Assembly: GCF_030848395.1 (NCBI RefSeq)
Contig: NZ_JAVDBT010000016.1
Location: forward strand, 29,250-93,249
Length of the DNA: 64,000 bases
Direction of reading: 5' to 3'
Origin: Pseudogemmobacter lacusdianii
GTDB lineage: Bacteria; Pseudomonadota; Alphaproteobacteria; Rhodobacterales; Rhodobacteraceae
Below are positions 8,159-16,694 of the stretch, piece by piece. The notes beneath the pieces are model-generated. The model did no database searches. It worked only from the letters and a program-made list of their open reading frames with translations, and was not told the DNA's origin. The position numbers and the translations under genes are program-made. Every line of letters begins with the position of its first letter. Position 1 is the first letter of the stretch.

Positions 8159-9988
8159 ATGATGAAAACTCAGATGAGGGGCGGACGCCTGACCATTTGG
8201 AAAGGCCGCGTCGCCAGCATTGCTCCGGCGATGGCGGGCTTGGTGCTGGTGTCCTTTGCGGGCGTCGCGCAAGCTCAAGACGCAACTTACGACAACCTGA
8301 CGGTCAACGAAAACCTCACCGTTACCGGCACGATCGATGCCACGAACGTAGTTGCCGGCACGGTCGATGCCACAAACGTACTTGCCGACACGATCGATGC
8401 CACAAACGTACTCGCCGGCACGGTCGATGCCACAAACGTACTTGCCGACACCATCGATGCTACAAACGTACTTGCCGACACGATCGATGCCGGCAACGTT
8501 ATAGCAGATAACGTTATTGTTGACGGCATCGTATCGGCAGACACCGTATCGGCAGACAACGTGGTGGCCGACAATGTGTTGGCTGACACGGTGGATGCCG
8601 ATCTCGTGGATGCCGTTTTGGTGGAAGCCGAAACCGTGGAAGCTGACTTGGTCAATGCAGACACCGTCAATGCAGACACCGTCAATGCAGACGTGGTGGA
8701 CGCCGGCGTTGTCTATGCAGACACCGTAGATGCTGACGTCGTGGAGGCCGGTGTTGTTTATGCAGACACCGTAGATGCAGACGTCGTGGAGGCCGGCGTT
8801 GTCTATGCAGACACCGTCGATGCTGACGTTGTCGAGGCCGGTGTTGTCTATGCAGACACCGTCGATGCCGACGTTGTCGAGGCTGGCATCGTCAATGCAG
8901 ACACCGTCAATGCCGACGTTGTGGAGGCCGACACCGTCAATGCCGACGTCGTGGAGGCCGGCGCTGTCAATGCAGACACCGTCAATGCAGACGTTGTCGA
9001 GGCAGGTGTCGTCTACGCGGACACCGTAGATGCCGACGTTGTGGAGGCCGGTGTCGTCTATGCAGACACCGTAGATGCTGACGTTGTCGAGGCCGGCGTT
9101 GTCTATGCAGACACGGTAGATGCCGACGTTGTCGACGCCGACGTTGTCTATGCAGACACCGTAGATGCTGACGTCGTGGAGGCGGGCATCGTCTATGCTG
9201 ACAACGCTATTATCGACGAAAACTTGAACGTGGGTAACGACCTGACTGTCGACGGTCATAGCACCATGAACGATGGCCAGACCGTCCGCGGCGGCCAAGA
9301 CGTGCGCGGTGGTCAAACTGTGCGCGGCGGCCAAGAAGTTCGTGGCGGCCAAGATGTCTACGGTGGCTCGACCATCAATGGTGGTCAAACGATCAACGGC
9401 AAGACCACCCTCAACGGCAACCTGTCGATGACCTCGGGCAATGAAAACACGACCTTTGACGTGAACGGCCGCGGTATGACCGTCACCGTGGGCGGCGCAG
9501 GCGATGGCCTTGTTGTTCGCGAAAACCGGGTCAGCTTGCTGACTGCGGACGGTAAGAACGGCATTGAGTCGAAAAAGGGCCATACCAGTGTGACCGGCGA
9601 GAAGTCCTCGACGGTCTCGGGTGGCGGCACCAGCATGGTCGTGTCTTCGTCGGGCGTTGCCTTGGATGACGGCGCCGGTGGCCCGGTCCGCATGAGCGGT
9701 GTGGCCGATGGTATCGCCCCGACCGACGCTGTGAACCGCCGTCAGCTGGATGCTGTGGCTGACAAGATCAACGGTGGCGTGGCGATGGCAATGGCGATGA
9801 CCCAGATGCCCGTCCCGACCGGCGATGAGAAGTTCTCGCTGGGCTTTGCAGCGGGCCACTTCGATGGTGCGAATGCTTTCGCCATCGGCGGTGCTGCGCG
9901 TCTGGGCGAAAACTGGCTGCTGCGCGGCTCGGTGAGCAACTCTTCGGGTGAAACCGGCGCCGGCATCGGCATCGGCTACAGCTGGTAA
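8159..9988 (+). CDS. Trimeric autotransporter adhesin (YadA-anchor family) with pentad/hexad repeat stalk
   Basis: The chosen start is ATG 8159 (second ATG at 8162), preceded by GAGAGGAAAG. The 609-residue protein has a signal peptide ending at AQA near residue 39. Residues 59-345 carry V or I at every fifth position with consensus [VI]-x-A-x-x, and residues 352-424 carry a hydrophobic residue at every sixth. A YadA-stalk-like motif (about 511-530, DAVNRRQL) leads into a C-terminal anchor of about 75 residues that ends in W, expected to form a twelve-strand barrel from three chains. From residue 41 to 376 there is no Lys or Arg, so the stalk is strongly acidic. Surface adhesion or biofilm is the family role; the ligand is unknown. 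Confidence 0.85.
   Translation: MMKTQMRGGRLTIWKGRVASIAPAMAGLVLVSFAGVAQAQDATYDNLTVNENLTVTGTIDATNVVAGTVDATNVLADTIDATNVLAGTVDATNVLADTIDATNVLADTIDAGNVIADNVIVDGIVSADTVSADNVVADNVLADTVDADLVDAVLVEAETVEADLVNADTVNADTVNADVVDAGVVYADTVDADVVEAGVVYADTVDADVVEAGVVYADTVDADVVEAGVVYADTVDADVVEAGIVNADTVNADVVEADTVNADVVEAGAVNADTVNADVVEAGVVYADTVDADVVEAGVVYADTVDADVVEAGVVYADTVDADVVDADVVYADTVDADVVEAGIVYADNAIIDENLNVGNDLTVDGHSTMNDGQTVRGGQDVRGGQTVRGGQEVRGGQDVYGGSTINGGQTINGKTTLNGNLSMTSGNENTTFDVNGRGMTVTVGGAGDGLVVRENRVSLLTADGKNGIESKKGHTSVTGEKSSTVSGGGTSMVVSSSGVALDDGAGGPVRMSGVADGIAPTDAVNRRQLDAVADKINGGVAMAMAMTQMPVPTGDEKFSLGFAAGHFDGANAFAIGGAARLGENWLLRGSVSNSSGETGAGIGIGYSW
8714..9193 (+). repeat. 45-bp tandem repeat array inside the adhesin gene
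   Basis: Residues 186-345 are built from a 15-residue unit (YADTVDADVVEAGVV and variants), about ten copies plus one 10-residue partial copy. The DNA copies are similar but not identical, with silent differences between GTC/GTT/GTG and GCC/GCT/GCA, which suggests older duplications. Upstream, residues 59-118 use a 10-residue unit (TIDATNVLAD type). Copy number could vary by recombination or slippage. Confidence 0.9.
9212..9430 (+). repeat. 18-bp (hexapeptide) repeat in the adhesin gene
   Basis: Residues 352-424 have a hydrophobic residue at each sixth position (I352, V358, V364, M370, V376, V382, V388, V394, V400, I406, I412, L418, M424). The core copies read VRGGQD, VRGGQT, VRGGQE. This switches the period from five to six immediately after the long pentad block. 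Confidence 0.85.
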
Positions 9989-10006
9989 GGCCAGCCCTTT
10001 CTAACG

Positions 10007-10046
10007 GATGCCCCCGGAAGCTCTGTTGAAGACTTCCGGGGGCATC
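10007..10046 (+). terminator. Stem-loop terminator after the adhesin gene
   Basis: GATGCCCCCGGAAG and CTTCCGGGGGCATC form a perfect 14-bp stem with a 12-nt loop, 18 bp after the adhesin stop codon. The downstream tract TCTATTC is only modestly T-rich, so termination may be partial. Confidence 0.75.
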
Positions 10047-10100
10047 TCTATTCAGTTGGTGACCAAGCGAAATCTTTTACCGACCTTGTGAGCAAGCCTC

Positions 10101-10697
10101 GTGAATAAAATTCTGTCTCTGTGCTGCACTGTCGCTCTTTTGATGCCAGGGCTTGCCTTTGCTCAGGACAATGACAAGCCGGTTACAGTGAAAGGTGCAG
10201 GCGGTGCGCCCTGCGCCGAAGCGATCCGGGTTTTCGGGCCAACGGGCACCGACCATGATCGTGGCTTCTATCTTCAATGGGTGAACGGATTTTCGGTTGG
10301 CGTGGCGCTGGCCCATGAGGTTGTCGATGTCTCGCCGACCGGAGACCCGGGTGACTTGGTGAAGATCGCGCTTCTGATCTGCGAAGAGGCCAATTTCGCC
10401 GAAGGGATCTGGCACAGCGCCGTGGCGACCGCCATTGGCCGGATGCGCCCCTATTGGTCGAACGATCCGACACGGGTGAGTGTCACCTATGAAAGCAACA
10501 GCTACTGGTTCTATCAAGATGTCGTCATGCAGCTGCAGACGGATCTGAATCTTCTGGGCTATAATTTGACAGTCGACGGCAACTTTGGCGGTCAAACTGG
10601 CGCGGCAATTGCCGACATTCAAAGCCAGATCAACATCCCGAATATGCCAGTGCCGACCGGCCCCCTCTTTTACGCTATGACCCGCCCCCCGCTTTAA
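10101..10697 (+). CDS. Secreted protein with peptidoglycan-binding-like C-terminus
   Basis: The 198-residue product starts with a clear Sec signal peptide (MNKILSLCC..., cleavage near residue 21, AFA-Q). The middle section (residues about 35-110) is unrecognised and contains two Cys residues that could pair. Residues about 145-180 (DLNLLGYNLTVDGNFGGQTGAAI) resemble the three-helix peptidoglycan-binding domain found in periplasmic hydrolases. It starts with GTG and lies 112 bp after the adhesin gene on the same strand, beyond a strong stem-loop. A cell-wall role beside the adhesin is possible but unproven. Confidence 0.7.
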   Translation: MNKILSLCCTVALLMPGLAFAQDNDKPVTVKGAGGAPCAEAIRVFGPTGTDHDRGFYLQWVNGFSVGVALAHEVVDVSPTGDPGDLVKIALLICEEANFAEGIWHSAVATAIGRMRPYWSNDPTRVSVTYESNSYWFYQDVVMQLQTDLNLLGYNLTVDGNFGGQTGAAIADIQSQINIPNMPVPTGPLFYAMTRPPL

Positions 10698-10723
10698 GGC
10701 AGGGACGGGTCAGCTTTGGTAAG

Positions 10724-10739
10724 GGCCGCAGGAGCGGCC
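10724..10739. terminator. Short GC hairpin between convergent genes
   Basis: GGCCGC-AGGA-GCGGCC is a perfect 6-bp stem with a tetraloop, midway between the secreted-protein gene (plus) and phnM (minus). There is no T run on either side, so it is a weak terminator candidate. Confidence 0.4.
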
Positions 10740-10767
10740 GGTTCGGGTGGCTGGAGGTCAGCGGGAC

Positions 10768-11907
10768 TTATGCCACCCGCTCACCGCCGACCCAGACGCC
10801 GCGCACCAGCGTCGCCGGACCGGATCTTTGCACCCGGATCACATCGCCGCGCAAACCAAGGGCCAAGCTGCCACGATCGGCCAGAGCGGTGGCCTTTGCC
10901 GGTGCCTCGGTCACAGTGCGGACACCGCGCGCGGTGTCGCCCCAAAGATCACCCAGCATCAGCGCCGCCGAGAGGAGGCCCGAGGGCACATAATCCGACG
11001 AAAGGATGTCCAAGAGACCAAGTTCGGCCAAATGCGCCGCCGCGACATTGCCCGAGTGCGAGCCGCCCCGCACCAAGTTCGGCGCGCCCATCATCACCGC
11101 AATGCCCTGATCGCGGCAGGCCTGCGCGGCCTCTTCGGTGGTGGGGAATTCGGCGAAACAGGCGCCATGCGCTTTGGAAGCTGCCACCTGCTCGGCCGTC
11201 GTGTCATCATGGCTGGCAAGGACCGCCCCCAAACGCCGCGCCTCTTGCACGGCCGCCGCCTCATGCACGGCGCCAAGCCGCTCGGCAATGGCCTGCTGGG
11301 TGGCGACATGGTCGCGGAAACCCTCATCCGACATGCCGTGTTTGCCGACCATGTATTCCTTCAACTTCGACAGATCACGAAACTGCCGTGCGCCGGGGGT
11401 ATGGTCCATCAGGCTGACGATGCCGACGGTGTCTTCGGGGCCGAACTTTGCCAGTTCTTCGACCAAGGTCTCCGAGCAGACCTCGGCGCGCAGGTGCAAA
11501 AGATGGTTGATCCGCAAGGCCCCTTTGCCGCGCAAAGCGATGATCTCATCGGCCAAAGCGCGGGCATATTCGCCGTAATTGGTGTTGGAATTGGTGATCG
11601 AACCGACGCGAAGCGCGTCGAACACCGTGGTGATACCAACGCTGGCAAGCTCTCCATCATGGGCCAGAATGGCGGCATGATGCGGCCAATGCACTTTGGG
11701 GCGCGGCTGGATATGGCGCTCAAGATTGTCGGTGTGCAGCTCAATCAGCCCCGGCAACACCAGATCGCCGTCGCAATCCAAAGCCCCCGAAGGCACCGAG
11801 GATCCGCTGGCGATATCGGCAATCTTGCCCTCTTCGATGCGCAGGCTGCCGCGGATCACCTCATGCGGTAACACAAGGGTGGCATTGGCAAAAATCGTAT
11901 CCGTCAT
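10768..11907 (-). CDS. phnM: Alpha-D-ribose 1-methylphosphonate 5-triphosphate diphosphohydrolase
   Basis: PhnM removes pyrophosphate from ribose 1-phosphonate 5-triphosphate to give the 5-phosphate that PhnJ acts on. This 379-residue protein belongs to the amidohydrolase superfamily and has the metal motif H-T-D (in LIELHTDNLERHIQPRP), the PhnM variant of HxH. Later metal-site motifs include LMDHTPG and SHDDTT, and the C-terminus has SSDYVPS. Length and motifs match PhnM. It stands alone on the minus strand, separate from phnGHIJKLN, and faces the DUF1045 gene across a 95-bp promoter region holding a symmetric Pho-box-like site. Confidence 0.93.
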   Translation of the reverse strand: MTDTIFANATLVLPHEVIRGSLRIEEGKIADIASGSSVPSGALDCDGDLVLPGLIELHTDNLERHIQPRPKVHWPHHAAILAHDGELASVGITTVFDALRVGSITNSNTNYGEYARALADEIIALRGKGALRINHLLHLRAEVCSETLVEELAKFGPEDTVGIVSLMDHTPGARQFRDLSKLKEYMVGKHGMSDEGFRDHVATQQAIAERLGAVHEAAAVQEARRLGAVLASHDDTTAEQVAASKAHGACFAEFPTTEEAAQACRDQGIAVMMGAPNLVRGGSHSGNVAAAHLAELGLLDILSSDYVPSGLLSAALMLGDLWGDTARGVRTVTEAPAKATALADRGSLALGLRGDVIRVQRSGPATLVRGVWVGGERVA

Positions 11908-11961
11908 CTTACTTTATCCTGTCTTGCCGAAGCACGCGCTTAGCCGTTGAATGGCACACAG

Positions 11962-11981
11962 CTGTCACAGCGATGTGACAT
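11962..11981. promoter_or_regulatory. Symmetric Pho-box-like element between phnM and the DUF1045 gene
   Basis: TGTCAC-AGCGAT-GTGACA is a perfect inverted repeat. Read to the right it gives CTGTCAC-AGCG-ATGTGAC, and to the left ATGTCAC-ATCG-CTGTGAC; each matches 12 of 14 positions of the CTGTCAY-N4-CYGTCAY Pho-box pattern. It could bind PhoB for both divergent genes. No binding evidence is available here. Confidence 0.5.
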
Positions 11982-12002
11982 CTGGCCGCTAAAGGGCAGC
12001 GC

Positions 12003-12683
12003 ATGAACATCAGACGCTACGCCGTGTATTACGCCCCGCCGGCCGGGGCCTTCGCCGATCTGGCCAATCATTGGCTGGGCTGGGATGCCGAACAGGGGCT
12101 GGCGATAGCCCAGCCCGAATGGGGCCTGCCCGCCGCCGAGATCACCCGCGAGCCGCGCCGTTACGGCTTTCACGGCACCATCAAACCGCCCTTCCGTTTG
12201 GCCACCGATCAAAGCGTTGAGGCTTTGCAAGGGTCGGTGCAGGCGCTGGCGGCCAGCCTTGCGCCGGTCACGCTGCCCGGGTTGCGGCTTAAGAACCTCG
12301 ACGGGTTTCTGGCTTTGGTGCCGCAAGGCGATGAGGGGCCTTTGCGCGATTTGTCCAGCGCGGTGGTGCGCGGGTTGGAGCCCTTCCGTGCGCCCCTGAA
12401 CGAGGCCGAGATCGCCCGCCGTCGCCCCGAAAGCCTGAGCCCGCGGCAGCGCGAGTTGCTGGCGGAATTTGGCTATCCCTATGTGATGGAAGAGTTTCGC
12501 TTCCACCTCACCCTGACCGACCGTTTGGCCCCAGAGATCGCCACTGAAGCCGCAGACATCTTGCAGCGCCAATTCGCCCCGGTGCTGCCGCAGCCCTTCG
12601 CCATCGCTGAGCTTTGCCTTTTTGGCGAAGACAGCGACAGCGGCCAGTTTCACTTGCTGCACCGCGCGCCTCTAAGCGGTTGA
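12003..12683 (+). CDS. DUF1045 phosphonate metabolism protein (2H phosphodiesterase-like)
   Basis: This 226-residue cytoplasmic protein belongs to the DUF1045 family, regularly encoded in alphaproteobacterial C-P lyase loci. It carries the two short motifs of 2H phosphodiesterases, H-G-T-I (in YGFHGTIKPPF) and H-L-T-L (in RFHLTLTDR). It probably hydrolyses a cyclic or linear ribose phosphate made by the C-P lyase pathway, possibly replacing PhnP, which is absent from the window; that is inference. It is divergent from phnM, and its last 34 bp overlap the end of phnN on the other strand. Confidence 0.8.
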   Translation: MNIRRYAVYYAPPAGAFADLANHWLGWDAEQGLAIAQPEWGLPAAEITREPRRYGFHGTIKPPFRLATDQSVEALQGSVQALAASLAPVTLPGLRLKNLDGFLALVPQGDEGPLRDLSSAVVRGLEPFRAPLNEAEIARRRPESLSPRQRELLAEFGYPYVMEEFRFHLTLTDRLAPEIATEAADILQRQFAPVLPQPFAIAELCLFGEDSDSGQFHLLHRAPLSG

Positions 12684-13195
12684 AGCGCTGCCAAAAACCG
12701 GGCGATGCCCTCTTGCGGGGTGGTGTCATTCACCACCTCATGCAGCTCTAGCCCCTCGGGCATGGCCAGAGAGGCGCGGGCCAGACGGGCGGCGAGATCC
12801 GCCCCGGACTCGCGCCCCCGCGCCGCCAGCCGTTGCGCGATGATCTCGGGCGGGGCGGTGACATGGATCACCGCCAGATCCGGGAATTGCGCCTGCGCCG
12901 CGCCCAGCATCTGGCGCGAGCAGTTGAAGAGCAAAACCCCCTCGCCCGCCAGCTCGGCCTTGGGGATCGCATAGCCAAGACCATGCGCGCGCCAGTGCAA
13001 CGCAAATTCGCCCCGCGCCTCGCGCGCGGCGAATTCATCCTCGCTGACGCCCTCGAAATCCTCGCTGCCTGCGGCGGAAGGACGGGTGATCACCCGCCGT
13101 GCCAGCCGCACATCGGCCGCCGATTGCGCCGCCGCTGCCATCAGAAGATCCTTGCCGGCCCCCGAGGGGCCGACGACGGCGACCAGCCGGATCAT
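12650..13195 (-). CDS. phnN: Ribose 1,5-bisphosphate phosphokinase
   Basis: PhnN phosphorylates ribose 1,5-bisphosphate to PRPP, returning the sugar from the C-P lyase pathway to nucleotide metabolism. The 181-residue protein has a P-loop GPSGAGKD near residues 9-16; the Asp where most kinases have Ser/Thr is typical of PhnN. A guanylate-kinase-like fold follows. The start overlaps the stop of phnL by 4 bp, and its 3' end overlaps the convergent DUF1045 gene. It is the last gene of the phnGHIJKLN operon. Confidence 0.92.
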   Translation of the reverse strand: MIRLVAVVGPSGAGKDLLMAAAAQSAADVRLARRVITRPSAAGSEDFEGVSEDEFAAREARGEFALHWRAHGLGYAIPKAELAGEGVLLFNCSRQMLGAAQAQFPDLAVIHVTAPPEIIAQRLAARGRESGADLAARLARASLAMPEGLELHEVVNDTTPQEGIARFLAALQPLRGARCSK

Positions 13196-13881
13196 GCCGA
13201 AAGACCCGGCGTGAAGCTGGTCACATCCACCAGCCGGTCACAGACCCGCTCACGCGCTGGTTCGTCATGGAAGATGCCAAGGATCGCGGCACCACGGGCT
13301 TTGGCCTCTTCGATCAGCGACAAAACCACTTCGCGGTTCACGGCATCAAGGCTGGCAGTCGGTTCATCGAGCAACAGTGCCGGGTAGTCATGCGCAAAGC
13401 CGCGCGCGATGTTCACCCTTTGCTGCTCACCGCCGGAAAAGGTGGTGGGCGACAGCGCCCACAGCCGCTGCGGGATGTTCAACCGCTCCAGCAAAGCCGC
13501 CGCTTTGGCGCGGGCGGCGTCCACCGGGGTGCCAAGCACCAAAAGCGGCTCGGCGACCACATCGATCGTCGGGACGCGCGGCAAAACCCGCAAGAACTGG
13601 CTGACATAGCCCAGCGTATGGCGGCGCAAAGCCACGATGTCGCGCGGCAAGGCCGTGACCACATCCACATCGCCGATACGGATCGAGCCGCCTGCGGCAA
13701 GGTAATTGCCATAGACCATCCGCATCATGGTGGATTTGCCCGAACCCGACTGGCCAATCAGCCCGACGCATTCGCCAGCCGCCACATCAAGATGCCCCCC
13801 CACCATCACCGGCAGCACGGTGCCGCCTTGATTGTGCAGGGTGAAGTTTTTGGAAAGATTACGAACTTCGATCATCATCAC
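13192..13881 (-). CDS. phnL: C-P lyase accessory ABC-type ATPase PhnL
   Basis: PhnL is an ABC-type nucleotide-binding subunit associated with the C-P lyase core rather than with a transporter. The 229-residue protein has Walker [10 protein letters not shown] (about 42-50), signature [14 protein letters not shown] and Walker B ALLLDEP. It overlaps phnK by 4 bp upstream and phnN by 4 bp downstream. The family is required for methylphosphonate activation with PhnGHI. Assignment from order and sequence is firm. Confidence 0.93.
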   Translation of the reverse strand: MMMIEVRNLSKNFTLHNQGGTVLPVMVGGHLDVAAGECVGLIGQSGSGKSTMMRMVYGNYLAAGGSIRIGDVDVVTALPRDIVALRRHTLGYVSQFLRVLPRVPTIDVVAEPLLVLGTPVDAARAKAAALLERLNIPQRLWALSPTTFSGGEQQRVNIARGFAHDYPALLLDEPTASLDAVNREVVLSLIEEAKARGAAILGIFHDEPARERVCDRLVDVTSFTPGLSA

Positions 13882-14669
13882 ACCTGCAAGACCGAGGAGA
13901 CAAGAAGCTGGGTATAGGCATGCTGCGGATCATCCAGCACCTGATCGGTCAGGCCCGCCTCAACCACATGCCCGGATTTCATCACCATCAGCCGGTCGGC
14001 CAAAAGCCGCACCACCGCCAGATCATGGGTCACGATCACCACCGACAGGCCCAGATCGCGCACCAAGCCGCGCAAGAGATCCAAAAGCCGCGCTTGGACC
14101 GAGACATCAAGGCCCCCTGTCGGCTCATCCATAAAGACCAGCTTCGGCGCGGTGACCAGATTGCGCGCGATCTGCAAGCGCTGCTGCATCCCGCCCGAGA
14201 AGGCCGAGGGACGATCATCGATCCGCTCGGCGGCGATCTCGACCCGGCCAAGCCAATCGGTCGCGGTGTCGCGGATCTGCCCGTAATGCCGGGCCCCCAC
14301 GGCCATCAGCCGCTCGCCCACGTTGCCGCCAGCGCTGACGCCCATCCGCAACCCATCGCGCGGGTTTTGGTGCACATAGGCCCAATCGCTGCGCAACAGA
14401 CGGCGACGCTCGGCCTCGCTTAAGGCCAGCACATCCACACCATTGTAGGACAGCCCCCCGGCATCGGGGCGTTGATGCCCTGCCAAGCAGGACAAAAGCG
14501 TCGATTTGCCCGACCCGCTTTCGCCCACGATCCCCATCACCTCGCCGGGATAAAGATCAAAGCTCACGTCTTTGCAGCCGATGCGCGCCCCGTAATAGCG
14601 GCTCAGACCCTGCACCGAGAGCAAGGGTGCGGCGGCCTGCGCCGAGAGTTGTCGCTCCATCATGACCAT
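13878..14669 (-). CDS. phnK: C-P lyase core-associated ABC-type ATPase PhnK
   Basis: PhnK binds the PhnGHIJ core through PhnJ and couples ATP hydrolysis to turnover. The 263-residue protein has Walker [10 protein letters not shown], signature [14 protein letters not shown] and Walker [13 protein letters not shown]. It resembles dipeptide-transporter ATPases, as PhnK does in other bacteria. Its first base is the last base of the upstream phnJ stop region (shared base 14669), and its stop overlaps phnL. No membrane partner is encoded next to it, in line with a non-transport role. Confidence 0.93.
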   Translation of the reverse strand: MVMMERQLSAQAAAPLLSVQGLSRYYGARIGCKDVSFDLYPGEVMGIVGESGSGKSTLLSCLAGHQRPDAGGLSYNGVDVLALSEAERRRLLRSDWAYVHQNPRDGLRMGVSAGGNVGERLMAVGARHYGQIRDTATDWLGRVEIAAERIDDRPSAFSGGMQQRLQIARNLVTAPKLVFMDEPTGGLDVSVQARLLDLLRGLVRDLGLSVVIVTHDLAVVRLLADRLMVMKSGHVVEAGLTDQVLDDPQHAYTQLLVSSVLQV

Positions 14670-15535
14670 TATGCGGCCTCCGGGGAAAGGCGCCCGCGAT
14701 GGCCTTCGGCCTGCCGCGTGGCGCAGAAATCGGTGTCCGAGCAGACGAACATCCGGCTGCCCTGATCGTCGGTGATCACCTCATCGAGATAGCTGGTGCC
14801 GCAGCCACAAAGGTCGCAGTTATGCTCGGCTTTTGAGGCTTGGAACGGGTGATCGTCGAAATCGAGGCTGACGACCTTGGTGAAGGGCGGCAGAGCGTAG
14901 ATCCGGCATTCGCGACCGGCCCCAAAAAGCTGGATGGCGGGACTGTCATTCAGTTTGGGGTTGTCGAATTTCGGGATCGGAGAAGGGTCCATCACATAGC
15001 GGCCCTCGACCTTGACCGGATAGGCATAGGCGGTCGAGACCTCGCCGTGGCGGGCGATGTCTTCGTAAAGCTTCACATGCATCAGCCCGTATTCTTCCAG
15101 CTCATGCATCTTGCGCGTCTCGGTCTCGCGCGGTTCAAGGAAGCGCAAAGGCTCTGGGATCGGCACTTGATAGACTAGGATCTGGCCCTCGCTCAGCGGC
15201 TGTTCGGGGATGCGGTGGCGGGTCTGGATGATCGTCGCCTCAGCCGTTGCCTCGGTCACCGCCACGCCCGAGGTGCGCTGGAAGAAGCGCCGGATCGAGA
15301 CTGCGTTGGTGGTGTCATCCGCGCCTTGGTCGATCACCTTCAACCGGTCGACCGGCGTCAGGCAGGCTGCCGTCACCTGCACCCCGCCGGTGCCCCAGCC
15401 ATAAGGCATCGGCATCTCACGGCTGGCAAAGGGCACTTGGTAGCCGGGCACCGCCAAGGCTTTCAACAAGGCCCGGCGCAGCATTCTTTTCGTCTGTTCG
15501 TCCAGATAGGCGAAATTATAAGCCTGATCGGTCAT
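14669..15535 (-). CDS. phnJ: Carbon-phosphorus lyase catalytic subunit (radical SAM) PhnJ
   Basis: PhnJ uses S-adenosylmethionine and a 4Fe-4S cluster to break the C-P bond of ribose 1-phosphonate 5-phosphate. I chose the ATG at 15535 (MTDQAYNFAYLDEQT), giving 288 residues and the family's usual N-terminus; a longer frame upstream is non-homologous. The C-terminal part carries C-x2-C-x21-C-x5-C (CDLC ... CSDTDFC), the cluster ligands plus the Cys that makes the thiyl radical. All catalytic residues are intact. The start is 70 bp from the phnI stop, the widest gap in an otherwise overlapping operon. Confidence 0.95.
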   Translation of the reverse strand: MTDQAYNFAYLDEQTKRMLRRALLKALAVPGYQVPFASREMPMPYGWGTGGVQVTAACLTPVDRLKVIDQGADDTTNAVSIRRFFQRTSGVAVTEATAEATIIQTRHRIPEQPLSEGQILVYQVPIPEPLRFLEPRETETRKMHELEEYGLMHVKLYEDIARHGEVSTAYAYPVKVEGRYVMDPSPIPKFDNPKLNDSPAIQLFGAGRECRIYALPPFTKVVSLDFDDHPFQASKAEHNCDLCGCGTSYLDEVITDDQGSRMFVCSDTDFCATRQAEGHRGRLSPEAA

Positions 15536-15605
15536 CGGGTTTTGACCTTTTTCGGGGCCGCAGGGCGGCCGGATTTCAGGAAGGCAAGGACAAGGAAATG
15601 CGGCA

Positions 15606-16694
15606 TCACGCTGCATCCTCGGGCTTTTGCGCAGCGATCGCCTCGGCGCGCAGGCGGCGGACAAGCTCCAGCTCGGCTTGGAAATCGACGTAATGCGGCA
15701 GTTTGATATGTTCGAGGAAGCCAGTGGCTTGGATGTTGTCGCAATGCGACAGCACAAACTCCTCATCCTGCGCCGGGGCGCCGATGTTATCCTCGCCCAG
15801 CTCTTTCCAGCGCAAAGCCCGGTCGACAAGGCTCATCGAGATCGACTTGCGTTCGGACTGGCCAAGCACAAGGCCGTAACCACGGGTGAATTGCGGCGGC
15901 TCGATTTTAGAGCCTTTGAACTGGTTCACAGACTCGCATTCGGTCAGCTCGATCTCGCCAATCTCGACGGCAAAGCCCAACTCGGGCAGTTCCACCTCAA
16001 CCGCGACGCGGCCAATGCGCAACTCGCCCACGAAAGCATGGGTGCGCCCGTAGCCGCGCTGGGTGGAATAGGCCAGCGCAAGGGTGAAGCCCTCATCCGC
16101 CCGCGCCAAGGCCTGCAAGCGCAACGCCCGGTCGGCGGGCAATTCCAGCGGCTCACGGGTCAAGTCGCGCGGGGTGAGATCGCTGAAAGGCTCGGCCTCG
16201 ATCAGACCGTCTTGGTCCAAAAGCTCAGTCACATGCGGGACCGCCTCGCCGATTGCGGGGCTGCGCGGCGCGGCGGGGGCCTCGCCTTCCGCCATCAGAG
16301 CAAAGTCCAAAAGCCGGTGGGTATAGTCGAAGGTCGGCCCAAGGATTTGGCCACCGGGGAGGTCCTTGAAAGTCGCCGAGACGCGGCGGTCCACGGTCAT
16401 TGACGCAGTATCAACCGGGGTTGAGGCGGTGAAACGCGGCAAAGTGGTGCGATAGGCGCGGATCAAGAACACCGCTTCAATCAGATCGCCCCGCGCCTGT
16501 TTGATCGCCAAAGCGGCGAGATCAGGGTCGTAAAGCGAGCCTTCGGCCATCACCCGGTTCACCGCCAGCGCCAGCTGTTCGCGGATCTGCGCGATGCTCA
16601 ACTCGGCAATGGCAAGATCGCCGCGCCGCTCTTCGGCAAGCCAGGCATGGGCGGCATCGATGGCACGCTCGCCGCCTTTGACAGCAACATACAT
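15606..16694 (-). CDS. phnI: C-P lyase core subunit PhnI
   Basis: PhnI is the nucleosidase-like subunit that, with PhnG, PhnH and PhnL, exchanges the adenine of ATP for phosphonate. This 362-residue protein matches PhnI in length and in its start (MYVAVKGGERAIDAAHAWLAEERRG). Visible motifs include the TRGYGL and VLGQSERK region toward the C-terminus. It overlaps phnH by one base, so the two are translationally coupled. The C-terminal tail is rich in Ala and charged residues. Confidence 0.94.
   Translation of the reverse strand: MYVAVKGGERAIDAAHAWLAEERRGDLAIAELSIAQIREQLALAVNRVMAEGSLYDPDLAALAIKQARGDLIEAVFLIRAYRTTLPRFTASTPVDTASMTVDRRVSATFKDLPGGQILGPTFDYTHRLLDFALMAEGEAPAAPRSPAIGEAVPHVTELLDQDGLIEAEPFSDLTPRDLTREPLELPADRALRLQALARADEGFTLALAYSTQRGYGRTHAFVGELRIGRVAVEVELPELGFAVEIGEIELTECESVNQFKGSKIEPPQFTRGYGLVLGQSERKSISMSLVDRALRWKELGEDNIGAPAQDEEFVLSHCDNIQATGFLEHIKLPHYVDFQAELELVRRLRAEAIAAQKPEDAA

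Noticed and set aside
8333..9193. Repeat block as a CRISPR array
   Set aside because: Repeats are 30-45 bp in-frame codon repeats without spacers of unique sequence, inside an open gene with a signal peptide and membrane anchor.
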